Notes: generated by a model not told the origin, from the letters alone. 41,143 bases of DNA from Lachnospiraceae bacterium (GCA_021205385.1 JAJPXQ010000135.1:1-41143), one strand, 5' to 3'; positions 7,045-15,110 are shown, counted from the stretch's first letter. Made by a program: numbers and translations.

Positions 7045-8878
7045 TCTTCAACGTCTCATAATTATACTTGTCCGCCTCCGACACCTGCTCCGTGCGCAGC
7101 TCGCCGTCCTGGGAACTGAGCAGCAGCACGCTCTCCTCAAGATACGCGCTCATATCATCCGCCACGCATGAAAAATGTCGTCGTCATACAGATACTCGCT
7201 GCCAAAGCGGAAGGAGGAACCCGCGAGCTGGAGAATCTGTCCGTCCTCCCCCAGCCGGAACACCTGATAGCTGTAGGCCCCATAGACGTCCCTGTCCTCA
7301 ATATAAAGCGTCATGATGAAGTCTGTCCCGTCCATGCTTCCCAGATAAATATTGTTCCAGCCGGCCCGGGAGGTATGCGCGGTCTCCGCGTAGAACACTT
7401 CCCCGTCCGCATTTTTGAACAGCACGATCCCGCTGTCCCCGTCGCCGCTGTCTCCAGTGTAAATCTCGATCGTCTCGGCTCCAACGTCCTCCCCGATGTC
7501 CGCGGTCAACTCGTCCACCTGCGTATACCAGGTTTCCAGGAGATCAATGTCTTCGCTTTCTGCCACCTCCAGCAGATACGGATACAGCGTATCCTCCGTA
7601 AAAGCCTGATATTCCACCCCGTAAGCACCCAGATCGACGCTGTCAGTGTCCGACGCGCCGTAGCCAAAGTTTACCACGGTCCCCGCGCCGTAGATCTCGA
7701 AGGACGCCCAGAATTCTTCCTCGGAAATAATCTCCGCGCCGTCCGTAATCTTATAATAGACGCCGTCGTCCTCGCTATAGTCCGCCTTATACTGCGTCTC
7801 TGTCACCAGCACCCGCTCCGCCGTGTCGATCACATAGATCTCAAAGCTCGAATTCGACGCCGTGTAAAGGCACTTGTCCCCGTAGCAGACCGGATAAGCG
7901 GTGCTCATGCTCTCGATCCGTCCCAGGTCGCGAACCTCCCCATCGATGTAATAATAGACCTCGCAGCCGATCGACGCGTTCACGCCGTCGTAGTCATAGC
8001 TTCCGTCGGTCACGAGCAGCACGTCGTTTGCCATGCCGATATCCACCAGCGCAAACTGCTCGTCGTCTCCCAGATTCGCGACCGTCTCTCCGTACATCTC
8101 CTCATTCGTCCCGCCGGATTTTTCACCACCGGACGGATTTGCAGCCAGGAAGACGAGCGCAAGGACACAGATCACTGCCGCTCAGCGCGAAGGCGAGCCA
8201 GACCAGCGGATTGAACCAGTGCAGGCACAGCGCCGCGCAGGCCAGAAAACGGAAAACGGGATCGCCCCTGCGGATATGAATCTGCTCGTGCAGCAGCATG
8301 TAGCGCTCCTCCTCCGCGCCAAGACCTAACGGCAGATAGATGCGCGGGCGCAGGAGTCCGTAGACAAAGGGCGTACCTCCGTCCGACAGGCGGTAAATAT
8401 TCTCCCTCAGATGCTCCGCACCCCGCAGGCGTCCCCGGAAACGCAGCAGCGACAGAAGATGCCAGAGCAACAGAGCACATAAACCCAGCAGCCAGACGCA
8501 GGCGGCCACAAAGAGAGCAATCTGCGCAGGATCCGCCGAATTTCCCACCGCCGCAGGGACAGAGACGCTGAGGTCGCTGTTCAGCCTGACAACCGGCACC
8601 TGCATCTGCGCGCCCGTCTGAGCTGTGTGCGCGAGATCATAGGAAATATATTCCATGGTTCCACCGTCCGCCGTGCTCTCCGGCACAGCGTTCAGCAGTG
8701 AAAACGCCGATGAAAAGGAGAAGGGACACAGCAGGCGAAACAGCACCACCGCCCACAGAATATAGGAAAAAATCCGCGGCGCTCCCCGCCACAAGAAGCG
8801 GATCACGCAGACCGCGAGGATGATCACGCTGGCGGTCAGACTCATATTCAGGACGCCGATAAACAGTCTTTCAATCAT
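7040..8878 (-). pseudogene. BlaR1/MecR1-like M56 sensor protease, inactivated by deletion and frameshift
   Basis: The 5' part (8878 to about 8180) encodes a BlaR1-type membrane protein: several TM helices and an M56 zinc-protease site, HEQIHIRRGD, at about residues 197-206. Right after LHWFNPLVWLAFAL the frame breaks. The segment that normally carries the Ser-Cys-Asp-Glu region and the link to the last TM helix is missing, and the final TM helix (ICVLALVFLAANP) plus the extracellular sensor-like domain continue in another frame (8175-7150). A second shift near 7155-7165 separates that part from a convincing C-terminus (SAYLEESVLLLSSQDGELR...) ending at 7040. The start at 8878 has AGGAGGGAGAAG before it and overlaps the blaI stop by eight bases. 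Two independent lesions argue for decay; a sequencing error could explain one, not the internal deletion. Confidence 0.75.
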
Positions 8879-9242
8879 CTTCTCCCTCCTCATACGCATC
8901 GATCAGTTTCCGCATCTCCTCCACCTCGCTCCCGCTCAATTTCCTCCTGCGGGAAAAGGCCGTCAGGAACAGCGGCAGCGAACCGTCGAAATGCTCCTCC
9001 AGGAACTGCTCCCCCTGCACCGCCTGAAAATCCTCCTTTGCCGTGCGCACCACGACCGTCCCGTTCTCATTTGCGAACAGATCGCGCAGGCACAGCCTCT
9101 TCAGCATCGTGTAGGTCGTCGTCCGCTTCCATCCGAACTCCGCCTCGCAGCGCTTCGCGAGCTCCCCTGACGCGATCGGCGCGAGCTCCCATATCAGATC
9201 CGCGAACTTCTCCTCCATCTCTCCTAACTTGTATTTCTCCAT
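8871..9242 (-). CDS. blaI: BlaI/MecI/CopY-family transcriptional repressor
   Basis: This 123-aa winged-helix repressor has the BlaI/MecI pattern: N-terminal LGEMEEKFADLIWE, a recognition helix around GWKRTTTYTMLKRL, and a C-terminal dimerisation helix region. The ATG at 9242 is preceded by AGAGGAGG; an upstream in-frame start lies within the operator-promoter and is unlikely. In the paradigm, the partner BlaR1 senses a ligand and triggers BlaI cleavage. Here the partner gene is broken, so the repressor may be locked on DNA. Two copies of a GTCTAA-N5-TTAGAC operator overlap its promoter, so it should be autoregulated. Confidence 0.9.
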   Translation of the reverse strand: MEKYKLGEMEEKFADLIWELAPIASGELAKRCEAEFGWKRTTTYTMLKRLCLRDLFANENGTVVVRTAKEDFQAVQGEQFLEEHFDGSLPLFLTAFSRRRKLSGSEVEEMRKLIDAYEEGEDD

Positions 9243-9256
9243 GTCTGTCCTCCTCT

Positions 9257-9308
9257 GTCTAATGTTTTTAGACAATTTGAGTCTGACATCATTAGACAGA
9301 TATGTCAA
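9257..9308 (-). promoter_or_regulatory. blaI promoter with two tandem BlaI-type operators
   Basis: GTCTAATGTTTTTAGAC (9257-9273) is a perfect 6-5-6 inverted repeat. GTCTGACATCATTAGAC (9281-9297) is the same repeat with one mismatch, 24 bp centre to centre from the first. TTGACA on the minus strand (9303-9308) is the -35, and a weaker CAGACT (9280-9285) at 17 bp is the likely -10. Bound repressor would cover the -10 and the initial transcribed region. Confidence 0.72.
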
Positions 9309-9341
9309 CAGGAAAATAAAAACAGGATCCGCAATCCGTGA

Positions 9342-9370
9342 TTGAATCCGCGGAAATCGACTGTTATAAT
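9342..9370 (+). promoter_or_regulatory. Promoter of the restriction-relic locus
   Basis: TTGAAT (9342-9347), 17 bp, TATAAT (9365-9370) on the plus strand, about 30 bp before the ATG of the hsdM relic. It may now drive the DUF1016 nuclease gene. Confidence 0.72.
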
Positions 9371-9403
9371 GGATACAGTGATTTTAAAAGGCAGGAGTTG
9401 CCA

Positions 9404-9637
9404 ATGACGAACGGTGTAAACATCAAAAAACTGGAGTCTGATCTCTGGGAATCGGCGGATTTACTGCGCTCCGGCGTTCTGCCAAATGACTATACGATGT
9501 TTTCCGATGAACTGACAGCGGATATTCTTATGACGAATGCCAGCGCAGCGGCTGGTTTTATTGGCGGAGCATCATTGAGTGGTAATGCTTTGTGGCACGA
9601 TGAAGAAGGACGGTCTTTGAAGCAGATTGAAGGATAG
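9404..9637 (+). pseudogene. HsdM N-terminal relic fused to a DUF4357-like tail
   Basis: This reading frame is 77 codons long. Its first part, NIKKLESDLWESADLLRSG, is the characteristic N-terminus of type I restriction-modification methyltransferase subunits (HsdM), which are normally about 500 aa. It then jumps to a short C-terminal piece, ASAAAGFIGGASLSGNALWHDEEGRSL, that resembles a DUF4357 domain, which usually ends other nuclease-associated proteins. No methyltransferase motifs (FxGxG, NPPF) remain. The ATG has GCAGGAG before it. I read this as a deletion scar joining two genes of a former restriction locus. A small expressed peptide cannot be excluded. Confidence 0.6.
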
Positions 9638-9674
9638 GTTAGCTGGTTATTGTTGTACTTATCGGCAGAATTAT

Positions 9675-9703
9675 AAATTGGCTAAACACTGTTTAGCCAA
9701 TTT
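9675..9703. repeat. 29-bp perfect palindrome before the DUF1016 gene
   Basis: Arms of 13 bp (AAATTGGCTAAAC and GTTTAGCCAATTT) flank ACT. It abuts GGAGGAGG, the ribosome-binding site of the gene at 9716. It could be an operator or an RNA hairpin next to the ribosome-binding site. A near-copy lies inside the gene at 9996-10024. Confidence 0.75.
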
Positions 9704-9715
9704 GGAGGAGGCTTT

Positions 9716-10762
9716 ATGGCAGATATGAATGAAAAATTTTTGAAAGAGATATCTGACCTGTTGGAGAATGCGAGAAAGCAGGCAAAGACGGCAGTAAATA
9801 TCTCAATGGTGTACACTTACTTCGAAATCGGTCGCAGAATTTACGAAGAAGAACAGGCAGGTGAGGACAGAGCTGCTTATGGAAAACAGCTGATTAAAGG
9901 TCTGTCTGAGTACCTGACAAAGAACTTCGGCAAAGGTTATTCTGTTGGAAATCTGAAAAACATCCGGCAGTTCTATCGCGTATACTCCGAAGATCAAATT
10001 GGCGAAACACCGTTTAGCCAATTCAAAAATCTGCCTGCTGTCAGTACGGGAAGAAAGTTCTATCTGAGCTGGTCACACTATCTGAAGCTCATGCGCATTT
10101 CAAACGTGGATGAGCGGCATTTTTATGAAATCGAAGCAGCAAAGAATGAATGGAGCCTCGCGGAACTGAATCGCCAGTTTGACAGTGCTCTGTATGAGCG
10201 TCTGGCATTGAGCCGCGACAAGGATGAAGTTGCCAGGCTCGCCACAGAAGGTCAGGTAATTGAGAAACCGTCAGATGCAGTCAAAGATCCTTATGTTCTG
10301 GAATTTCTCGGCCTTCCGGAGCTTCCAGAGTATTCTGAGTCAGAATTGGAAACAAGGATTATCGACCATTTGCAGCAGTTTCTTCTGGAACTGGGAACCG
10401 GCTTCGCTTTCATCGGTCGGCAGATACGATTCACATTCAATGAGGAGCACTTCCGAGTCGATCTCGTCTTCTTCAACCGGATTTTGCGCTGTTTTGTGCT
10501 TTTCGATTTGAAGATTGGTCAGTTGAAGCACCAGGACATTGGCCAGATGCAGATGTATGTCAACTATTATGACCGCATGGTAAAACTGCCAGAGGAGAAT
10601 CCGACCATAGGTATAGTTCTCTGTAAAGACAAAAATAATGCCGTTGTGGAGATGACTCTCCCGGAAAATAATAAACAGATTTTTGCAAGTAAATACGAAA
10701 CCGTACTTCCGAGCAAGGAGGACTTGAAAAAGCTGTTGAATGATCAGCTGGATACCTTTTAA
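9716..10762 (+). CDS. DUF1016 / YhcG-type PD-(D/E)XK nuclease family protein
   Basis: This 348-aa protein is full length for the DUF1016 family. The N-terminal helical domain (about residues 5-150) includes GKGYSVGNLKNIRQFY and LSWSHYLKLMRI, and the C-terminal PD-(D/E)XK nuclease-like domain (about 190-345) includes FRVDLVFFNR and LRCFVLFDLKIG, with the Asp and Lys of the nuclease core. GQMQMYVNYYD follows. These proteins are often found in or beside type I restriction loci, and here hsdM and hsdR relics flank the gene. Function is unsettled; DNA cleavage or repair in defence is the usual proposal. The start has GGAGGAGG nine bases upstream. Confidence 0.85.
   Translation: MADMNEKFLKEISDLLENARKQAKTAVNISMVYTYFEIGRRIYEEEQAGEDRAAYGKQLIKGLSEYLTKNFGKGYSVGNLKNIRQFYRVYSEDQIGETPFSQFKNLPAVSTGRKFYLSWSHYLKLMRISNVDERHFYEIEAAKNEWSLAELNRQFDSALYERLALSRDKDEVARLATEGQVIEKPSDAVKDPYVLEFLGLPELPEYSESELETRIIDHLQQFLLELGTGFAFIGRQIRFTFNEEHFRVDLVFFNRILRCFVLFDLKIGQLKHQDIGQMQMYVNYYDRMVKLPEENPTIGIVLCKDKNNAVVEMTLPENNKQIFASKYETVLPSKEDLKKLLNDQLDTF
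9996..10024. repeat. Coding-region near-copy of the 29-bp palindrome
   Basis: Twenty-six of 29 bases match the palindrome at 9675-9703. It lies in frame and encodes QIGETPFSQF in the DUF1016 protein. Chance similarity at this length within 320 bp is unlikely, so either one copy seeded the other or both are bound by the same factor. Confidence 0.7.
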
Positions 10763-10856
10763 TTATCTGCCGGAGAGCTATGATGAAGTCCGTATTTCCG
10801 AATATCGCAGACGGATTTACGAGTATGTATATATACAATACAAGGAAGTGGCGTAA
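10763..10856 (+). pseudogene. HsdR C-terminal relic
   Basis: Directly after the DUF1016 stop, another frame reads NYLPESYDEVRISEYRRRIYEYVYIQYKEVA and then TAA. The pattern LPxSYD...IYxxVYxxY is how the C-terminus of type I restriction endonuclease subunits (HsdR) usually ends. No start codon or upstream hsdR sequence is present. With the hsdM relic 1.1 kb upstream, it suggests a complete type I system collapsed here, leaving the nuclease gene between its ends. Confidence 0.55.
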
Positions 10857-10866
10857 AACCATACTT

Positions 10867-11952
10867 TCAGCCCACCAGCGATTCAAACACTGCCAGAGCC
10901 ATCACCAGAGCCACCATGATCAGGATATCGTATAATACAATCCCGACCAGCCGAACCGTCCGATGTCTGCTGCGGGTCAGGGGCAAACTGGCCTGGACGC
11001 CCAGATAATCCGCCGAGAAAAAGACGATGGCCAGCGCGATCAGCAACACCGTGACACGATTCATGGCCAGCGTGAGCGGCGTCGCGTTCTCCACCTCGAT
11101 ACACAGACTGATCAGAATGATAAAGATATAACCAAAAAATGCGAGAAACATGTGCGCAACAGAGCCGCTGCGGAACCCGGGCGGCAGATAATACCGCCAT
11201 GTCCGCGCATGACGGTCCGCAGTCCCGGTGGTTCCAATCCTGATGCGTTCCAGCGCCTGTATCAGTTCGTCTATACTGGCATAACGGTTGGCCGGGTCGA
11301 GCTCGGTGCACTTTCGGATAATGGGCGAGAGCCGACCCACCGCCGCCTTCCCGGTGGGTAGCTTTCCGGTCAGCAGCACATTCAGCAGCACGCCGATGGC
11401 GTAAAGATCGCTCTGGACGCCGGAAGGAGCGAAGCCGTACTGCTCCGGCGCGGCAAAACCCGCCGTTCCCAGCAGCATAGTGTCCCGGGACTGCTCCGGC
11501 TTCTCATATTTTGCGGCATTGAGATCCAGTAGCTTGACTATGCCGTCCGGCGAAATGATGACATTGGACGGCTTGATATCGCGATGGATGATAACCGGAT
11601 CCCGATGATGCAGACCTGCGACGATCCGGCAGAGCTGAAGTACGTATTCGAGCGCGCGCTCCTCCGGCAGAGAGCCGTCCCGCTCGATCAGCTCCTGCAG
11701 CGTGTCGCCCTGCATGTACTCTTCAATGATCGTCAGGCCGTCTTCCTCTTCCACGAGGAGTTCGATACGCGGAATGCCGGGAACCGGCTTCGCCTGCAAC
11801 GACCGGTAGACATCCAGATGATAGACGCGAAGCTGCTTTCGGACATAGAACTTCTTCGTCTGCGTATGCTGAACCAGCCAGACGGAATGACCGGCGGCGA
11901 TCTCCGCCACCGTTTTATAATAGGACAGCGCCAGCTCGTCCGAAAGATTCAC
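10867..11952 (-). CDS. Membrane-bound Ser/Thr protein kinase (Hanks type)
   Basis: This 361-aa protein has an N-terminal eukaryotic-like kinase domain (about residues 10-235) and three C-terminal TM helices (about 268-288, 297-316 and 335-357). Visible motifs are the likely ATP-lysine K39 in YVRKQL, HRDIKPSN (123-130), DLN (143-145) where the family usually has DFG, and GFAAPEQYG (activation segment end). The catalytic and metal Asp residues are kept, so activity is likely despite the altered DFG. No PASTA or other sensor domain is attached. The GTG start has GAGGGGG upstream. A TATAAT -10 lies at 11990-11995. It is divergent from an HTH gene, a likely partner or substrate. Confidence 0.88.
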   Translation of the reverse strand: MNLSDELALSYYKTVAEIAAGHSVWLVQHTQTKKFYVRKQLRVYHLDVYRSLQAKPVPGIPRIELLVEEEDGLTIIEEYMQGDTLQELIERDGSLPEERALEYVLQLCRIVAGLHHRDPVIIHRDIKPSNVIISPDGIVKLLDLNAAKYEKPEQSRDTMLLGTAGFAAPEQYGFAPSGVQSDLYAIGVLLNVLLTGKLPTGKAAVGRLSPIIRKCTELDPANRYASIDELIQALERIRIGTTGTADRHARTWRYYLPPGFRSGSVAHMFLAFFGYIFIILISLCIEVENATPLTLAMNRVTVLLIALAIVFFSADYLGVQASLPLTRSRHRTVRLVGIVLYDILIMVALVMALAVFESLVG

Positions 11953-12029
11953 GCAAACACCCCCTCATCGTTGTATCGGAAACAGACTTATTATAGCACT
12001 CTGATAAGAAAGAAAAAAGAGAAAAGCCA

Positions 12030-12491
12030 ATGAAACAAAAGACTACCGACGCTCTGGATCACGTACTGGAACAGCTGGAGCCGGAAGAAATCGATCAGTA
12101 TTTTGAGACTTACGCGGACGACCTGTTTGCAGAAGACCATGCCTTTTCTGCTTACATGCGCACGCTCATCCGGCAGAAAAATCTGACTCAGCGGGAGGTT
12201 TTTGAGCGGGCGGAGCTCTCCGACCGCTACGGCTATCGCCTTCTGACACAGGAGAAAAACACAAAACAGAGAGATTACATTCTCCGGCTCTGCTTTGCGG
12301 CCAGACTCAGCCTGAAGGAGACGCAGCGAGCGCTGAAGCTCTACGGGATGTCGGAATTATACGCAAAGATTCCCCGGGACGCCGTCCTGATGATCGCGCT
12401 GAACCGGGAAATCTATGAAATCGACAAGGTGAACGAACTGCTGCTCTCCCACGAGCTGCCCCCGCTGCGGAGCACCGCCTGTCTCGAATGA
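12030..12491 (+). CDS. XRE-like helix-turn-helix protein paired with the kinase
   Basis: This 153-aa protein has a central HTH: LIRQKNLTQREVFERAELSDR is the Cro/C1-type helix pair, followed by YRLLTQEKNTKQRDYILRLCFAARLSLKETQRAL. The C-terminal region ends with a DAVLMIALNREIYEIDKVNELLLSHEL segment. It is transcribed divergently from the membrane kinase gene, 77 bp away, suggesting that it regulates, or is phosphorylated by, the kinase. The start has only a weak purine stretch (AAAGAGAAAAG) before it. No phage genes lie nearby. Confidence 0.75.
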   Translation: MKQKTTDALDHVLEQLEPEEIDQYFETYADDLFAEDHAFSAYMRTLIRQKNLTQREVFERAELSDRYGYRLLTQEKNTKQRDYILRLCFAARLSLKETQRALKLYGMSELYAKIPRDAVLMIALNREIYEIDKVNELLLSHELPPLRSTACLE

Positions 12492-12516
12492 GCCATTTTT
12501 CCACCGTTTTGGGGGA

Positions 12517-12545
12517 TTGTCTTTCCGGATACCGGATGCTACACT
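12517..12545 (+). promoter_or_regulatory. Promoter of the zinc-ribbon membrane protein gene
   Basis: TTGTCT (12517-12522), 17 bp, TACACT (12540-12545). It lies about 45 bp before the GTG at 12589 and supports that start over an in-frame TTG at 12517, which is part of the -35 itself. Confidence 0.62.
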
Positions 12546-12588
12546 TTTCTCGAATATCAGCCCGGCAGGGCCAGGGGAGGAAAAGATT

Positions 12589-13701
12589 GTGGCAAAAGAG
12601 AAACCGGAAACCAAACAGTGCAAACATTGTAAAACAGAGATTCCCTACGACGCAAAAGTGTGTCCGAATTGCAGGAAACGCGTCAGGGGCGGCCCGTTGA
12701 AATGGATCGTGATCGCGGTCGTCGTCCTGCTTCTTCTGGCAATCATAGGCTCATCCGACGGCGGGGACAAGGACTCCGCTGAAAAGGTGGGAACGGTAGC
12801 CGATACTTCTTCCGACGCCACGGCTGAGACAGATGCGGCAGAGGAAAGCAGCGAAACGAACAGTGCGGAAGCGGAGGCTGACGAAGCAGATGTACAGACC
12901 GAGTACCATGTGGGAGACATCCTGATGGACGGCGATATGAAGATTGTCTACATGTCCAGCGGTGTATACCAGGAGGAAAATGAGTTTTTGCAGCCGGACG
13001 AGGGATATCAGTATATCTATCTCCAGTTTGCCTTTGAAAATCAGTCCGAAACAACAGACGATTCTATCAGTTTTTACAGCTTTGAGTGCTATGCCGACGG
13101 CTACAGCGTCGATATGTACTACACCGCTGACGACACCCTGTCCGCGACGCTCTCCGCGGGACGCTCCGTCTCCGGCTATATCTATTTCACCGTACCGGAA
13201 GACGCACAGGTCATTGAGGTGGAATATACGACCAACTACTTCACCGCGGACAAGATTACCTTTCTGTACGAGGGTGAGCAGGATTCCGGCTATGTGCTCG
13301 AGGGAAGTACAGCGGCATCGGAGGACGCCTTCTCCGTCGGGGATGTCATCGAGGCTGGCAGCCTCACCATCAGCTATCTCTCCTGTGAGACCGATACCAG
13401 CTACAGCGATTTTTATCAGCCGCAAAGCGGATACCATTATGTCACCTGCAGCTTTGAGTTTGAAAACACTGGAGACAGCGACGAATATGTCAGTATCTAT
13501 GAGTTTGACTGCTATGCCGACGGGCTGAACTGTGAGCAGATCTATTTCCGCAGCGATGGTCTGAGCGCGACGATTTCCTCCGGGCACAAGGCGCAGGGAA
13601 CTGTCACCTTCGAGGTGCCGGACGATGCCGCAGTCATCGAGGTGGAGTACCTGACGAATTCCTGGACGTCGAACCGGATCGTATTTCGCTGTGAAGAATA
13701 A
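12589..13701 (+). CDS. Zinc-ribbon, single-TM protein with two duplicated DUF4352/DUF5067-like domains
   Basis: This 370-aa protein begins with a zinc ribbon (CKHC, 12 residues, CPNC), then one TM helix (WIVIAVVVLLLLAIIG), an acidic Ser/Thr/Glu-rich spacer, and two homologous beta domains. Each domain opens with (F)xVGD(I/V)...G and carries a matching FxFEN...SFxFECYADG or FEFENTGDS...FDCYADG core, ending in VIEVEYxTN. The repeats, about residues 110-240 and 250-370, show an internal duplication. These telokin-like extracellular domains are common in Firmicutes and have no known enzymatic role. The GTG at 12589 follows GGGGAGG. A terminator closes the gene. Confidence 0.78.
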   Translation: MAKEKPETKQCKHCKTEIPYDAKVCPNCRKRVRGGPLKWIVIAVVVLLLLAIIGSSDGGDKDSAEKVGTVADTSSDATAETDAAEESSETNSAEAEADEADVQTEYHVGDILMDGDMKIVYMSSGVYQEENEFLQPDEGYQYIYLQFAFENQSETTDDSISFYSFECYADGYSVDMYYTADDTLSATLSAGRSVSGYIYFTVPEDAQVIEVEYTTNYFTADKITFLYEGEQDSGYVLEGSTAASEDAFSVGDVIEAGSLTISYLSCETDTSYSDFYQPQSGYHYVTCSFEFENTGDSDEYVSIYEFDCYADGLNCEQIYFRSDGLSATISSGHKAQGTVTFEVPDDAAVIEVEYLTNSWTSNRIVFRCEE

Positions 13702-13720
13702 ATCCGTGTATGATAACATC

Positions 13721-13759
13721 AACGGCAGCCGTATGGGTTTAACCTGCGCGGCTGCCGTT
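13721..13759 (+). terminator. Rho-independent terminator
   Basis: An 11-bp GC-rich stem, AACGGCAGCCG (13721-13731) with CGGCTGCCGTT (13749-13759), is followed by TTCTTATTT. It ends the zinc-ribbon gene and faces the convergent antitoxin gene. Confidence 0.85.
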
Positions 13760-13774
13760 TCTTATTTCATCCTG

Positions 13775-14428
13775 TCATGAGACACGTACTGTCCTTTCGA
13801 GCAAATCCTCCATTTCGCAACACAGCGCCTTCGCAAGCATGGCCAGGTACTCCGCCTGCGCCCTGTTGATGTTTTTCTGCCGCTGTTCGTACTGCTGGAT
13901 CGTGCGCAGCGGAACGCCGGACAACTCAGCCAGCTCGCGCTGGCTTAAGTCTGCGGATTGCCGGAGGCGCTTCAGATTTGTCTCCGGGTTTGCCTTTCCG
14001 TACAGCTCATTCATCTTATCGCAGAACTGCCGGATATCCATTTCATGGTAGGGCGAGTACAGGCTCAATATCTCCTGGATCGGAACTGCTCGAATAATCC
14101 TGGCAAAACTGAGCGCCGTTTCCCACTGATAGTAAGCCAGCGCCCAGCCCGTCCAGTACTCCGCGCTACGGTCCAGGGTATAATCAGACTTGATTCGCTC
14201 ATAAGGCACTTTGGCGCAGTCCAGCACTTCGTAAGCCAGCTCCACGCCGGACATGCCGACGAGCAAATGAAAATCTCCATTTTCAAACCGCCCGGAAACG
14301 CCTGACTCAATAAACAGTTCAAAAAATGAAGAGAGCTCATAGTGCAGGTCATATACCGCGAAATCCAGCATTCGTCCCAGAGCAATGCGGGCCTTGTCCA
14401 GATAAACCTTATCGTAGGCGCAGATCAT
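13775..14428 (-). CDS. HTH antitoxin/regulator of the DUF3990 toxin
   Basis: This 217-aa protein has a largely helical N-terminal domain (about 1-140) of a kind seen beside DUF3990 genes, and a C-terminal Cro/C1-type HTH: LKRLRQSADLSQRELAELSG, then VPLRTIQQYEQRQKNI (about 152-190). It should neutralise the toxin encoded just upstream and repress the promoter. Its start lies 20 bp inside the toxin gene, giving a toxin-first, tightly coupled pair. The 12-bp inverted repeat at 15111-15138 is the likely operator. Confidence 0.75.
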   Translation of the reverse strand: MICAYDKVYLDKARIALGRMLDFAVYDLHYELSSFFELFIESGVSGRFENGDFHLLVGMSGVELAYEVLDCAKVPYERIKSDYTLDRSAEYWTGWALAYYQWETALSFARIIRAVPIQEILSLYSPYHEMDIRQFCDKMNELYGKANPETNLKRLRQSADLSQRELAELSGVPLRTIQQYEQRQKNINRAQAEYLAMLAKALCCEMEDLLERTVRVS

Positions 14429-15086
14429 CCGCTCTCATCTCCTCATCCATGATTTGGGTGATATACAGATCGCCCCGCTGCCGCCGTCCACGTTCGACAC
14501 TGAAATATTCCCTGCGCGCTGTTTTGTCCCGCAGCATCTTCTTTGCATACCACTCGGAGCTGTCTGCCACTTCGCTGCGAAGAAACCGAATGCGCTCAAA
14601 AGCCTGACGGCTTTTCAGTACAAACTGCTGCCCTAGTTTTCCCAGATGCATGGCATTATTCAACTGCCGGTAAGAAATTGTACCATTGATAAAGTCCTGC
14701 GCAAAGGAGAAATAACTGTTGTCCGCCCGATAGCCGATGAGCGCATCATAGCTCTCATATGCGATGTGAAAGCTTTCCAGGATATACTCTCTGGCTTCCA
14801 GAGCCAGACCGGATGGCACATCAAATTCCCGGTTTTCCAGCAGTACCGCCAGCCAGTGGAGAATACAGTATTCCTCAGCGTTCAGATCCAGGATACGCAG
14901 CCCGTCACAGTCTAACTCGTAGCAGTTGGCGTAACCATTTCTGTCTTTTCCTACGCCCCACTCCTTCGCCATCTCAAGACTGTCCGTACAGTAAAAACCC
15001 AGTCCATAGTCATTATAGACTTTTCCGTACCCAAACTGCGGCTGCCGGATGATATGGGAGGAACCATGGTAAAGTGTTTTTGTCAT
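14409..15086 (-). CDS. DUF3990 ADP-ribosyltransferase-like toxin
   Basis: This 225-aa protein matches the DUF3990 family, predicted ADP-ribosyltransferases of toxin-antitoxin systems. The N-terminus reads LYHGSSHIIRQPQFGYG (the His-bearing first NAD-contact strand) and continues to YGLGFYCTDSLEMAKEW (the aromatic second element). A later LGQQFVLKSRQAFERIRFL segment may supply the catalytic-loop region. AGGAGGTGA precedes the ATG. The downstream HTH gene is its presumed antitoxin. The target is unknown; the family is inferred to modify NAD-dependent targets. It appears intact. Confidence 0.78.
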   Translation of the reverse strand: MTKTLYHGSSHIIRQPQFGYGKVYNDYGLGFYCTDSLEMAKEWGVGKDRNGYANCYELDCDGLRILDLNAEEYCILHWLAVLLENREFDVPSGLALEAREYILESFHIAYESYDALIGYRADNSYFSFAQDFINGTISYRQLNNAMHLGKLGQQFVLKSRQAFERIRFLRSEVADSSEWYAKKMLRDKTARREYFSVERGRRQRGDLYITQIMDEEMRADDLRLR

Positions 15087-15110
15087 GTAATGTCACCTCC
15101 TCTTTTGCGG

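Noticed and set aside
7168-8214. A 348-codon plus-strand frame opposite the blaR1-like remnant
   Set aside because: It is a shadow of the sensor-domain coding sequence. The minus strand gives recognisable BlaR1-like TM and extracellular segments.
9338-9403. An upstream in-frame start for the hsdM relic
   Set aside because: This segment contains the -35 and -10 elements; the ATG at 9404 has GGAG at the right distance.
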